Shown: positions 1-5,623, counted from the first letter of the stretch. The stretch is 5,623 nt of DNA from Victivallales bacterium (GCA_017431185.1 JAFRLP010000479.1:1-5623), one strand, 5' to 3'. Notes: generated from the letters alone by a model not told the origin. Numbers and translations: made by a program.

Positions 1-828
1 ACCCTGGCGGAGTACTACCGCGACATGGGCTACGACGTGGCGGTGATGGCGGACTCCACCTCCCGCTGGGCCGAGGCCCTGCGCGAACTGTCGGGACGTC
101 TGGAGGAGATGCCCGCGGACGAGGGCTTCCCCGCCTACCTGCCCGCCAAGCTGGCCAGCTTCTATGAGCGAGCCGGCAAGGTGAACAGCCTGTCGGGGAA
201 CCCCGGCTCGGTCTCCGTCATCGGGGCGGTCTCCCCGCCAGGAGGCGACTTCTCCGAGCCTGTCACACAGCATACCAGCCGGTTCATCCGCTGCTTCTGG
301 GCGCTGGACCGGGATTTGGCCAACGCCCGCCACTACCCCGCCATCAGCTGGATCAACTCCTACAGCGAGTATCTGGAGGAGGTGGCGCAGTGGTGGAAGG
401 AAAAAGACCGCGACTGGAAGGACTCCCGCCGCACCCTGATGAACATCCTGCAGGAGGAGACCAGCCTCCAGAGAATCGCCAAACTCGTCGGTCCCGACGC
501 GCTGCCCGACTCCCAGCGGCTCATCCTCCTGGTTGCCGAGTACATCAAGAACGCCTTCCTCCAGCAGAACTCCTTTGACCAGGTCGATATGTACTGCTCG
601 CCGGAGAAGGCGACCTGGATGATGCGGCTGCTGGTCAACTTCCACAGGCGGGCGGCGGAACTCATCCGCAAGGGAGCCACGCTGACAGACCTCGGCGACC
701 TGCCCTGCGTGCCCCGTCTGCTCCGCATGAAGAGCGAAATACCCAACGGCGACCAGAAGAGGATGGAGGAACTCGAAAGCGAGGTCACCTCCAATCTGGA
801 AAGCCTGGAAAGGAGCGTCAGCAGATGA
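1..828 (+). CDS. atpA: V/A-type ATPase catalytic subunit A (5'-truncated by window edge)
   Basis: This is the catalytic, ATP-hydrolysing or ATP-synthesising subunit of the cytoplasmic A3B3 head of a V/A-type rotary ATPase. The reading frame is open from base 1 with no start codon of its own. The 275 residues present are the C-terminal half of a family usually near 580-590 residues, so the P-loop (GxxGxGKT) lies outside the window. Visible family signatures are the Walker B strand and following segment [17 protein letters not shown] (about residues 13-29 of the fragment), [20 protein letters not shown], and the [16 protein letters not shown] block. A helical C-terminal domain follows. The gene ends in TGA at 826-828, overlapping the ATG of subunit B by four bases, which suggests translational coupling. 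No frameshift is seen. Identification is from remembered similarity to Thermus and Enterococcus A subunits. Confidence 0.97.
   Translation, partial: TLAEYYRDMGYDVAVMADSTSRWAEALRELSGRLEEMPADEGFPAYLPAKLASFYERAGKVNSLSGNPGSVSVIGAVSPPGGDFSEPVTQHTSRFIRCFWALDRDLANARHYPAISWINSYSEYLEEVAQWWKEKDRDWKDSRRTLMNILQEETSLQRIAKLVGPDALPDSQRLILLVAEYIKNAFLQQNSFDQVDMYCSPEKATWMMRLLVNFHRRAAELIRKGATLTDLGDLPCVPRLLRMKSEIPNGDQKRMEELESEVTSNLESLERSVSR
811..815 (+). promoter_or_regulatory. Shine-Dalgarno of subunit B
   Basis: AGGAG lies nine bases before the ATG at 825, inside the 3' end of the subunit A gene. It supports the chosen start of subunit B and reinitiation or coupled translation at the ATGA overlap. Confidence 0.6.
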
Positions 829-2237
829 AAACGCCAGGTCTTACCTACAAGGGTGTCAGGAACATCGACGGCCCGCTGGTGTTCATTGACGGCATCGCCG
901 GAGTCGCATACGACGAACTGGTCACCGTCACCACGCCTTCCGGCGAAGAGCGCCTGGGGCAGGTGCTGGATGTGACGGCACGAACCGCCGTCGTCCAGGT
1001 CTTCGGCGGCACGGACGGCCTGTCGCCCGCCGACACCCACGCCCGGTTCATGGGCACCAGCCTGCGCATCCCCGTCTCCCGCGACATGCTGGGACGGGTC
1101 TTCGACGGCCTGGGCCGCCCCAAGGACGGACTCCCCGCCCCGCTCGCCAGTGAACGGCGGGACGTGAACGGCCTGCCCATCAATCCCTATGCGCGGGAGT
1201 ACCCACGCGACTTCATCCAGACGGGCATCTCCACCATTGACCTGATGAACACGCTTGTCCGCGGGCAGAAACTCCCCATCTTTTCGGGGAACGGGCTGGC
1301 CCACAACCGCATGGCGGCGCAGATTGTACGTCAGGCGAAACTGCTCAACGAGCAGGTCGATTTCGCCATTGTCTTCGCCGCCATGGGAGTCAAGAACGAC
1401 GTGGCGCGTTTCTTCATCGACTCCTTTGAGCAGAGCGGTGTGCTCCACAAGGTGGCGATGTTCCTGAGCCTGGCGGATGACCCGAGCGTGGAGCGCATGA
1501 TCACCCCGCGCTCCGCGTTGACCCTGGCCGAGCACCTGGCCTACGATGAGGGAATGCACGTGCTGGTCATCATCACGGACATGTCCAACTACTGCGAGGC
1601 CCTGCGGGAAATCGCCACCGCACGAGGCGAGATTCCCAGCCGCAAAGGCTATCCCGGCTATCTCTACAGCGACCTGGCCAGCATGTACGAGCGAGCGGGG
1701 CGCATCAACTCCGCCACCGGCTCCGTGACCCAGATCCCCATCCTCACGATGCCGAACGACGACATCTCCCACCCCATCCCCGATTTGACAGGGTACATCA
1801 CGGAGGGGCAGATTGTGCTTGACCGCGATTTGTCCCAGCGTGGCATCTATCCGCCCATCGCCGCGCTTCCCTCCCTCTCCCGTCTGATGAAGGACGGCAT
1901 CGGCGAAGGGCACACCCGCGGCGACCACCCGCATGTCGCCAGCCAGCTCTTTGCGGCCTACTCCCGCGTGAAGGACATCCGCTCCCTGGCCGCCGTCATC
2001 GGCGAGGAGGAACTCAGCCCCGTCGATAAGCTCTACATGGAATTCGGCAAGGCATTCGAGGAGAAAATCGTGTTGCAGGGCGAGTTCGAGGACCGCTCCA
2101 TCGAACACTCCCTGGAACTGGCGTGGGATGTGCTCCGCATCCTCCCGCGCTCCGAACTGCTTCGGCTCTCCGAGGAGGAACTCGTCGAGCATTATGACAA
2201 CTCCAAGCCCATCCTGGTGGAGAAGGTCGTTTCATGA
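825..2237 (+). CDS. atpB: V/A-type ATPase regulatory/non-catalytic subunit B
   Basis: Subunit B alternates with A in the A3B3 head. It contributes the arginine finger to the catalytic interfaces but does not itself hydrolyse ATP. The 470-residue length is normal for the family. An N-terminal beta-barrel (about residues 1-80) precedes the nucleotide-binding-like domain, which begins around [12 protein letters not shown] (88-99) and [20 protein letters not shown] (130-149). The degenerate P-loop FSGNGLAHN spans 153-161 and has no GKT, as expected for B rather than A. Further family blocks are [15 protein letters not shown] (250-264), [18 protein letters not shown] (275-292) and [14 protein letters not shown] (317-330). 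PSLSRLM (349-355) contains the probable arginine finger R353. The start overlaps the subunit A stop (ATGA, 825-828) and the stop overlaps the subunit D start (ATGA, 2234-2237). This gene is distinct from the F-type atpB (subunit a) despite the shared symbol. Confidence 0.98.
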   Translation: MKTPGLTYKGVRNIDGPLVFIDGIAGVAYDELVTVTTPSGEERLGQVLDVTARTAVVQVFGGTDGLSPADTHARFMGTSLRIPVSRDMLGRVFDGLGRPKDGLPAPLASERRDVNGLPINPYAREYPRDFIQTGISTIDLMNTLVRGQKLPIFSGNGLAHNRMAAQIVRQAKLLNEQVDFAIVFAAMGVKNDVARFFIDSFEQSGVLHKVAMFLSLADDPSVERMITPRSALTLAEHLAYDEGMHVLVIITDMSNYCEALREIATARGEIPSRKGYPGYLYSDLASMYERAGRINSATGSVTQIPILTMPNDDISHPIPDLTGYITEGQIVLDRDLSQRGIYPPIAALPSLSRLMKDGIGEGHTRGDHPHVASQLFAAYSRVKDIRSLAAVIGEEELSPVDKLYMEFGKAFEEKIVLQGEFEDRSIEHSLELAWDVLRILPRSELLRLSEEELVEHYDNSKPILVEKVVS

Positions 2238-2914
2238 GCCGCCTGAACATCGCCCCGACCAAAAGCAACCAGATTGTGCTCAAGCGCGATTTGGCGATGG
2301 CCACCAATGGCCATCAGCTCCTGGAGCAGAAGCGCGAAATCCTGGTCATGGAACTGATGCGCCTGATGGAGCGCGCACAGCAAGTCCAGCGGGATTTGGA
2401 TGAACGCAGCGCGCGCGCCTACGCCACGCTCCGCCGTGCCATCGCCTACAACGGATACCGTCAGATGCGCAACATCGCCAGCGGAGTCAGTTACGGCCAC
2501 AAGGTCAAGGCCGGCACGCGCGTGGCGGCGGGAATCCGCGTGCCAGCCATCACCGTCCAGTCCGGCGAATTCCATTCCCAGTACGGGCTTGCCGGAACCG
2601 ATTCCCTCGTTGACCAGACCATGGCCGATTTCCTCGCCCTCTCCGAGGCTGCGGGACGGCTCGCCGAACTGGAGACCGCCGTCTGGCTGCTGGCCCGCGA
2701 ACTGAAGAAGACCCAGCGGCGAGTCAACGCGCTGGAGCACATTTTCATCCCCAATTACAAAGACACGCTTCGCTTTATCGTTGACCAGCTCGAGGGCAAG
2801 GAGCTCGACTCCTTCTTCACCATGAAACTGGTGAAGAAACGCCTCGAAAAGGCCTCCGAGGAAGACCGCGGCGAGTCTGTTGCCGAGCACCAGGAGACAG
2901 GAGGTCAGCAATGA
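2234..2914 (+). CDS. atpD: V/A-type ATPase central rotor shaft subunit D
   Basis: Subunit D is the rotating central stalk that transmits torque between the membrane rotor ring and the A3B3 head, analogous to F-type gamma. The 226-residue product has the expected long antiparallel coiled-coil design. The N-terminal helix runs from about residue 12 to 68 and includes the family signature [21 protein letters not shown], split here as residues 10-20 and 21-30. A less helical middle (about 80-125) follows. The C-terminal helix (about 133-208) contains the hallmark [14 protein letters not shown] (162-175) and ends in a charged tail. The start is fixed by the ATGA overlap with subunit B and by purine-rich AAGG about seven bases upstream. 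The ATPase membrane genes I and K do not follow. The gene instead overlaps the start of a Usp-domain gene by four bases. Confidence 0.96.
   Translation: MSRLNIAPTKSNQIVLKRDLAMATNGHQLLEQKREILVMELMRLMERAQQVQRDLDERSARAYATLRRAIAYNGYRQMRNIASGVSYGHKVKAGTRVAAGIRVPAITVQSGEFHSQYGLAGTDSLVDQTMADFLALSEAAGRLAELETAVWLLARELKKTQRRVNALEHIFIPNYKDTLRFIVDQLEGKELDSFFTMKLVKKRLEKASEEDRGESVAEHQETGGQQ
2899..2905 (+). promoter_or_regulatory. Strong Shine-Dalgarno of the Usp gene
   Basis: AGGAGGT ends five bases before the ATG at 2911. It is the best ribosome binding site in the window and lies in the last codons of subunit D. It fixes the Usp start and implies that the Usp protein is translated efficiently from the ATPase mRNA. 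Confidence 0.75.
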
Positions 2915-3411
2915 ACAGTGTCAGTCGCGTTTCCGGCGAACAGCAGATAGCGGGCGAGAAGACAATCAGAAGACTGCTGGTCGTGGTGGATGGCTCCAAG
3001 GCCGCCAACGACGCCTTGGAGTACGCCATTGTCATGGCCTCCGGCCTAGGGTGCAAACTGGCCGTCGCCTTCATCATCGACACCGCCAGCATGGACACTC
3101 TCCTCCAGATGAACATCTTCGTCACCGAGGAACGAGACAACTTCGAGCAGGAACTGGAGCACAAGGGACGGCGCACGCTGGAGGCGGTGCGCGGACGCTG
3201 CCGCCAGGCCGGCCTTGGCGTGGAGACCTTCCTGATGAAGGGGTGCGTACACCAGGTCGTCCTGCTGGCCGCCCGCAAACTCAACGCCGACACCATTGTC
3301 ATCGGCGGCTGGCACAACACCTCCACGCGAAAGGACACCACCAGCGTCGAACGGCAACTGATCCTTGACCAGGCCGACTGCCCAGTCATCGTGGTCAAAC
3401 ACCAGAACTAG
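2911..3411 (+). CDS. Universal stress protein (UspA) domain protein, ATPase operon
   Basis: This is a 166-residue single-domain Usp-family protein, probably a cytoplasmic dimer. About 20 poorly conserved N-terminal residues precede the first strand RRLLVVVDGS (20-29). That strand carries the family's Asp (D27), which in nucleotide-binding members contacts the adenine/ribose side. Further elements are DALEYAIVMASGLGCKLAVAFII (34-56), a charged helix around TEERDNFEQELEHKGRRTLEAV (72-93), ADTIVIGG (126-133) and the terminal strand ADCPVIVVK (155-163). The usual ATP-binding signature G-2x-G-9x-G-S/T should follow IGG, but the stretch WHNTSTRKDTTSVE (134-147) contains no glycine, so canonical ATP binding is unlikely. 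The start has a strong Shine-Dalgarno sequence and overlaps the subunit D stop (ATGA, 2911-2914), placing the gene as the last cistron of the ATPase operon. A role in modulating or stabilising the ATPase is inference from position only. Confidence 0.88.
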   Translation: MNSVSRVSGEQQIAGEKTIRRLLVVVDGSKAANDALEYAIVMASGLGCKLAVAFIIDTASMDTLLQMNIFVTEERDNFEQELEHKGRRTLEAVRGRCRQAGLGVETFLMKGCVHQVVLLAARKLNADTIVIGGWHNTSTRKDTTSVERQLILDQADCPVIVVKHQN

Positions 3412-3441
3412 TGGTTTGGCAGTCCGCGCTCTGCGCGGCCA
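3412..3441 (+). repeat. REP-like hairpin repeat, copy 1
   Basis: This 30-bp element begins at the first base after the Usp stop codon. Its core CCGCGC-TCT-GCGCGG (3424-3438) forms a perfect 6-bp stem with a 3-base loop. TGG (3417-3419) and CCA (3439-3441) can extend the stem across a CAGT bulge. It differs from copy 2 at a single base (29/30). There is no T-run after the stem, so it does not look like a standard intrinsic terminator. It may instead protect the 3' end of the ATPase mRNA or attenuate transcription. Confidence 0.85.
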
Positions 3442-3464
3442 CTGCGGCGACCACTGCGGCGACC
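3441..3464 (+). repeat. 12-bp tandem duplication between repeat copies
   Basis: ACTGCGGCGACC occurs twice head-to-tail (3441-3452 and 3453-3464) with no mismatch. It fills almost all of the space between the two 30-bp hairpin repeats. Replication slippage during spread or growth of the repeat cluster is a plausible origin. Confidence 0.85.
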
Positions 3465-3466
3465 GC

Positions 3467-3496
3467 TGGTTTGGCAGTCCGCGCTCCGCGCGGCCA
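3467..3496 (+). repeat. REP-like hairpin repeat, copy 2 (direct)
   Basis: This is a second copy of the 30-bp element in the same orientation as copy 1. Its core CCGCGC-TCC-GCGCGG (3479-3493) forms a 6-bp stem. The flanks TTGG (3471-3474) and CCAA (3494-3497) pair across a one-sided CAGT bulge, making this the most stable of the two direct copies. It ends 36 bases before the amidohydrolase start. Confidence 0.87.
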
Positions 3497-3532
3497 ACCT
3501 CCAATAGCACAACTGAAAAACCTGCTGAAAAA

Positions 3533-4330
3533 ATGAAAAGACACTTCACCAATCCGGGCTTTGAGGTCATTGACGCGCACATCCACCCCTTCCTGGAGGA
3601 TTTCGGCGCCAACATCGGACGGTACGGCACACCGGTGTCGCCAGACCATCTCGTCGAGGAACTCAAGGCGGTGGGCACGACCCGCTGCTGCGGCAGCGTG
3701 ATATACCATGGGAAGGCCGACATGGCGACCGTCCGCGCCTGCAACCGGACTGCCCTGCGGTTCCGCGACCGCTACCCAGACTTCTATGTACCGGGCATCC
3801 ATCTGCACGGCGACTACCCCGAGGAGTCCATGGCGGAACTGGATGCGATGATGGCGGAAGGGGTGCGCTGGGTCGGGGAACTCGTGCCCTACGCCATGGA
3901 CACGGGCGACTATGACACGCCCGGAATGCTGGAGGTGTTCGGCCATTGCGCCAAACGGGGCGTGGTGGTCAACATCCACGGCGGCTGGCCCAGGGAGAAG
4001 GTGGACGCCGTGGTCTCGCGCTTCCCTGACCTCAAGCTGGTGATGGCCCATCCCGGCGAACTTGACCCCCTCAAGGAGCGCCTGGCCTATGTCGCCGAGC
4101 ATCCCAACGTCTATCTGGACATCTCGGGCACGGGACTGTTCCGCTGGGGGATGCTCCAGTACGCCGTCGAGGTCTGCGGTTCCCGCAAAATCCTCTACGG
4201 CTCCGACTTCCCCGTCTGCTCCGCCGGCATGAATCTCTGGGGCACGCTGTCCGAAAACCTCACGGACGACCAGTTCCAGGACATCTTCTCCCGCAATTTC
4301 CTCCGCCTGGTCGGGATGAACGAGGAGTAA
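3533..4330 (+). CDS. TIM-barrel amidohydrolase (amidohydrolase-2-like, metal-dependent)
   Basis: The predicted product is a 265-residue cytoplasmic metal-dependent hydrolase of the amidohydrolase superfamily, most like the PF04909 (amidohydrolase-2) group. That group hydrolyses C-N, ester or lactone bonds or decarboxylates; the substrate here is unknown. Metal-site candidates are the N-terminal HxH in IDAHIHPF (H16, H18), H149 in NIHGG, H173 in MAHPGE, and the catalytic/metal D225 in YGSDFP. E116 in GELVPY is another conserved-looking candidate. ATG 3533 was chosen because the HxH motif then falls 13-18 residues from the start, as is typical. The frame stays open upstream to an ATG at 3365, but that start would overlap the Usp gene and translate both hairpin repeats. 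No clear Shine-Dalgarno sequence is visible, and the bases just before the start are A-rich. The LacI-type gene follows 140 bp downstream on the same strand. Confidence 0.88.
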   Translation: MKRHFTNPGFEVIDAHIHPFLEDFGANIGRYGTPVSPDHLVEELKAVGTTRCCGSVIYHGKADMATVRACNRTALRFRDRYPDFYVPGIHLHGDYPEESMAELDAMMAEGVRWVGELVPYAMDTGDYDTPGMLEVFGHCAKRGVVVNIHGGWPREKVDAVVSRFPDLKLVMAHPGELDPLKERLAYVAEHPNVYLDISGTGLFRWGMLQYAVEVCGSRKILYGSDFPVCSAGMNLWGTLSENLTDDQFQDIFSRNFLRLVGMNEE

Positions 4331-4342
4331 CTGTTCAGCCTC

Positions 4343-4383
4343 CACCTGTTTTGACGTGCGTAGCCTCAGATTTGCCACAGGTG
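4343..4383. repeat. Spaced 7-bp inverted repeat
   Basis: CACCTGT (4343-4349) and ACAGGTG (4377-4383) are perfect reverse complements separated by 27 bases, just downstream of the amidohydrolase stop. The arms could pair in RNA or act as paired protein sites. With only 7 bp per arm a chance origin is possible. Confidence 0.4.
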
Positions 4384-4415
4384 TACGATGTGCCAGGCAT
4401 AAGACCCCAACTTGC

Positions 4416-4438
4416 CCGCGAGGCCTTAGGCCTCGCGG
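4416..4438. repeat. Perfect 10-bp-stem palindrome ahead of the LacI-type gene
   Basis: CCGCGAGGCC (4416-4425), loop TTA (4426-4428) and GGCCTCGCGG (4429-4438) form a perfect hairpin 32 bases before the LacI-family start. No T-run follows on either strand. It could be a Rho-assisting or atypical terminator for the amidohydrolase transcript, a dispersed repeat, or an operator. A LacI-type operator normally has an even-length centre with CG, so this odd-centred palindrome is not a textbook LacI site. Confidence 0.8.
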
Positions 4439-4470
4439 ATTGAAGTAGCCAGGGGGGTCGAATAGATACA

Positions 4471-5508
4471 ATGAGGAAGGGTTACTTCAACATCCGGAAA
4501 ATCGCCGAATTGGCGGGGGTCTCCATCGCGTCCGTCTCGCGCGCGTTGCAGGACACGCCCTCCAAATGCGTGTCAGATGATTTGCGCAGGCGCATCCTGG
4601 CCATCTGCGAGGCCCACCACTATTACCCGAATGAGCACACGCGGCGGATGTTTGCGGGGCGTTCCCGCACCATCTCCTTCCTCTATCCGGCGGGAGCCGT
4701 CTGCACGGAGGACTCGATGCTGGACATCGACCTCAACTTCTCGGTCTGTCTGGCAAGCGCACAGGAGACTCTCGCGCAGAATGGGTACGGGCTGCTGCTC
4801 AATGAAATGAACGGCTCCCAGTCGGGGGACTCCATTCTGCGCATGGTGCGCGGACGCGCCGTGGATGGGGCGCTGGTGTGGGGATTCGACTCCTATGAAC
4901 CGTGGCTTCAGCAATTGGTGAAGGAGGGTGCGCCAGTCCTGATGTTGCAGACCAAACCGGCAGGTTGCCCCTGTCCTGTGGTGGCCAGCGATGACTACTC
5001 CGGCATGAGCGGCGTGGTGGAAAGGGCCGTCAGAGCCGGCCACCGCAGGTTCGCCCTCCTGTCCGCTCCACAGGGCAGCAGCGTGGGCGAAAGCCGCAAC
5101 CGGGCGGTGCAGGACACGCTGGCAAGGCACGGTCTGGAACTGGCCCTGGTTGCGGGAAAAGGCGGCTTCGGCTACCAGGCTGGAAGGCGGCTGACAAAGA
5201 CCTTGCTGCCGAGGCTCAACGGCATCACCTGCATCATCGCCTCCAACGACATGGCCGCCTGGGGCTGCATCGACACCCTGCGGGCAGACGGACTTGCGGT
5301 TCCCGCCGACATCTCGGTCATCGGCGCGGATGGCCTGCGCTTCCCAGGCGATGTGCGGATTGACTCCTTCGGCCTCCCCTCCCGCGAAATCGGCAGACAG
5401 GGGGCGCAACTCCTGCTGGAGTTGCTCGACGGCAACAGCGAGGTCGCCTCCGCCCTCCTGCCCGTCAAGCAGGTCAAGGGCACCACCCTGCGCCGCATGC
5501 CAAAGTAA
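4471..5508 (+). CDS. LacI/GalR-family transcriptional regulator
   Basis: The predicted product is a 345-residue DNA-binding regulator of usual family length. The N-terminal LacI helix-turn-helix spans about residues 6-28 (IRKIAELAGVSIASVSRAL). I19 and A20 sit at the positions that set operator specificity in LacI (Tyr17/Gln18). The hinge region follows PN (53-54); M60 aligns with the minor-groove-inserting Leu56 of LacI. Residues from about 66 onward form a periplasmic-binding-protein-like effector domain. It includes GRAVDGALVWG (128-138), RAGHRRFALLS (188-198), ASNDMAAWGCIDTLRADGL (257-275) and VPADISVIGADG (277-288). The usual GFDD-like end of the last block is GADGLR here. The effector is probably a sugar or other small metabolite but cannot be assigned. 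ATG 4471 places the helix-turn-helix correctly; the nearest purine-rich tract (AGGGGGG, 4451-4457) is unusually far upstream. The gene may control the preceding amidohydrolase or genes outside the window. Confidence 0.93.
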   Translation: MRKGYFNIRKIAELAGVSIASVSRALQDTPSKCVSDDLRRRILAICEAHHYYPNEHTRRMFAGRSRTISFLYPAGAVCTEDSMLDIDLNFSVCLASAQETLAQNGYGLLLNEMNGSQSGDSILRMVRGRAVDGALVWGFDSYEPWLQQLVKEGAPVLMLQTKPAGCPCPVVASDDYSGMSGVVERAVRAGHRRFALLSAPQGSSVGESRNRAVQDTLARHGLELALVAGKGGFGYQAGRRLTKTLLPRLNGITCIIASNDMAAWGCIDTLRADGLAVPADISVIGADGLRFPGDVRIDSFGLPSREIGRQGAQLLLELLDGNSEVASALLPVKQVKGTTLRRMPK

Positions 5509-5512
5509 TCCC

Positions 5513-5542
5513 TGGCCGCGCGGAGCGCGGTTTGCCAAACCT
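5513..5542 (-). repeat. REP-like hairpin repeat, copy 3 (inverted)
   Basis: Read on the minus strand, this matches the 30-bp element between the Usp and amidohydrolase genes at 27 of 30 positions. The differences are at positions 1, 11 and 12 of the element. The core on the plus strand is CCGCGC-GGA-GCGCGG (5516-5530), again a 6-bp stem with a 3-base loop. It starts four bases after the stop codon of the LacI-type gene, echoing copy 1, which abuts the Usp stop. It lacks a T-run. Confidence 0.83.
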
Positions 5543-5623
5543 GCCCTCCGCCCCGCGCGGGATTGCGCCCGCGCCGCACAGCAGAGCCCTCCCCGCGCGG
5601 GATTGCGCCCGCGCCGCACAGCA
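5543..5623. repeat. 40-bp-period GC-rich tandem repeat running off the right edge
   Basis: Two identical 33-bp blocks (5551-5583 and 5591-5623) recur with a period of 40 bp, each preceded by GCCCT (5543-5547 and 5586-5590). Each block contains GCGCGGG and CCCGCGC arms around ATTGCG (5555-5574 and 5595-5614), so each unit can form a 7-bp hairpin. The window ends exactly at the end of the second block, so the array may continue. It shares the octamer CCGCGCGG with the 30-bp hairpin repeat. No spacer-like variable sequence separates the units, which argues against CRISPR. Confidence 0.85.

Noticed and set aside
360..2192. 610-codon open frame on the minus strand opposite subunits A and B
   Set aside because: It is antisense to two clearly conserved ATPase genes. 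Long antisense frames are expected in GC-rich coding DNA, and its translation shows no recognisable family.
2192..2911. 239-codon minus-strand open frame opposite subunit D
   Set aside because: It mirrors subunit D in the complementary frame and has no recognisable domain.
3412..3496. Classical intrinsic terminator for the ATPase operon
   Set aside because: The hairpins are strong but no T-run follows either stem, so repeat element is the safer call.
3365..3532. N-terminal extension of the amidohydrolase by 56 residues
   Set aside because: It would overlap the Usp gene by 47 bases and translate both hairpin repeats and the 12-bp duplication. The family normally has HxH close to the start, as ATG 3533 gives.
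4376..4392. LacI-type operator with CACA and TGTG ends
   Set aside because: Only the four terminal bases on each side match. The interior is not symmetric and lacks a central CG.
4440..4468. Promoter for the LacI-type gene (TTGAAG, 17 bases, TAGATA)
   Set aside because: Both boxes match the consensus poorly, and the implied start site would fall inside the coding sequence after ATG 4471.
3395..4471. 358-codon minus-strand open frame opposite the amidohydrolase
   Set aside because: The plus-strand gene has intact metal-ligand motifs. The minus frame is a composition artefact that also runs through both hairpin repeats.
4573..5619. 348-codon minus-strand open frame opposite the LacI-type gene
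   Set aside because: It starts within the tandem repeat at the right edge and is antisense to a well-supported regulator.
5543..5623. CRISPR array
   Set aside because: Only two units are seen, the 7 bases between them are not a spacer, and no cas gene is present.

Overview
This window is GC-rich, about 60% or more by eye, and gene-dense. All credible genes lie on the + strand. It carries the 3' end of a bacterial V/A-type (archaeal-like rotary) ATPase operon. The operon encodes subunit A (cut by the left edge), subunit B, subunit D and a universal-stress-protein (Usp) domain protein. The four genes are joined by three successive 4-base ATGA stop/start overlaps. A TIM-barrel amidohydrolase and a LacI-family transcription regulator follow. 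A V/A-ATPase, a metal-dependent amidohydrolase, a LacI regulator and hairpin-forming intergenic repeats together suggest a bacterium of the PVC superphylum (for example Lentisphaerae or Kiritimatiellota) or a similar anaerobic lineage. This is an inference from gene content and remains tentative.

Layout: 1-828 subunit A, C-terminal 275 residues; 825-2237 subunit B; 2234-2914 subunit D; 2911-3411 Usp protein; 3412-3532 intergenic, with two direct copies of a 30-bp hairpin repeat around a 12-bp tandem duplication; 3533-4330 amidohydrolase; 4331-4470 intergenic, with a perfect 10-bp-stem palindrome and a spaced 7-bp inverted repeat; 4471-5508 LacI-type regulator; 5509-5623 intergenic, with an inverted third copy of the 30-bp repeat and a 40-bp-period GC-rich tandem repeat that runs off the right edge.

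Subunits A and B form the alternating A3B3 catalytic head and D is the central rotor shaft, so the first three genes encode the core of one ion-translocating motor. The membrane subunits I and K do not follow D and must lie upstream or elsewhere. The fourth gene is translationally coupled to the motor genes. Its Usp fold lacks the usual glycine-rich nucleotide-binding motif, so it may be a non-ATP-binding accessory or regulatory protein of the ATPase. The amidohydrolase and LacI-type genes look like a separate catabolic unit, possibly with the regulator controlling its neighbour, but nothing in the sequence proves that link.

The most notable points are the Usp gene built into the ATPase operon and the REP-like hairpin repeats placed within a few bases of two stop codons. 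The remaining genes are ordinary members of known families.
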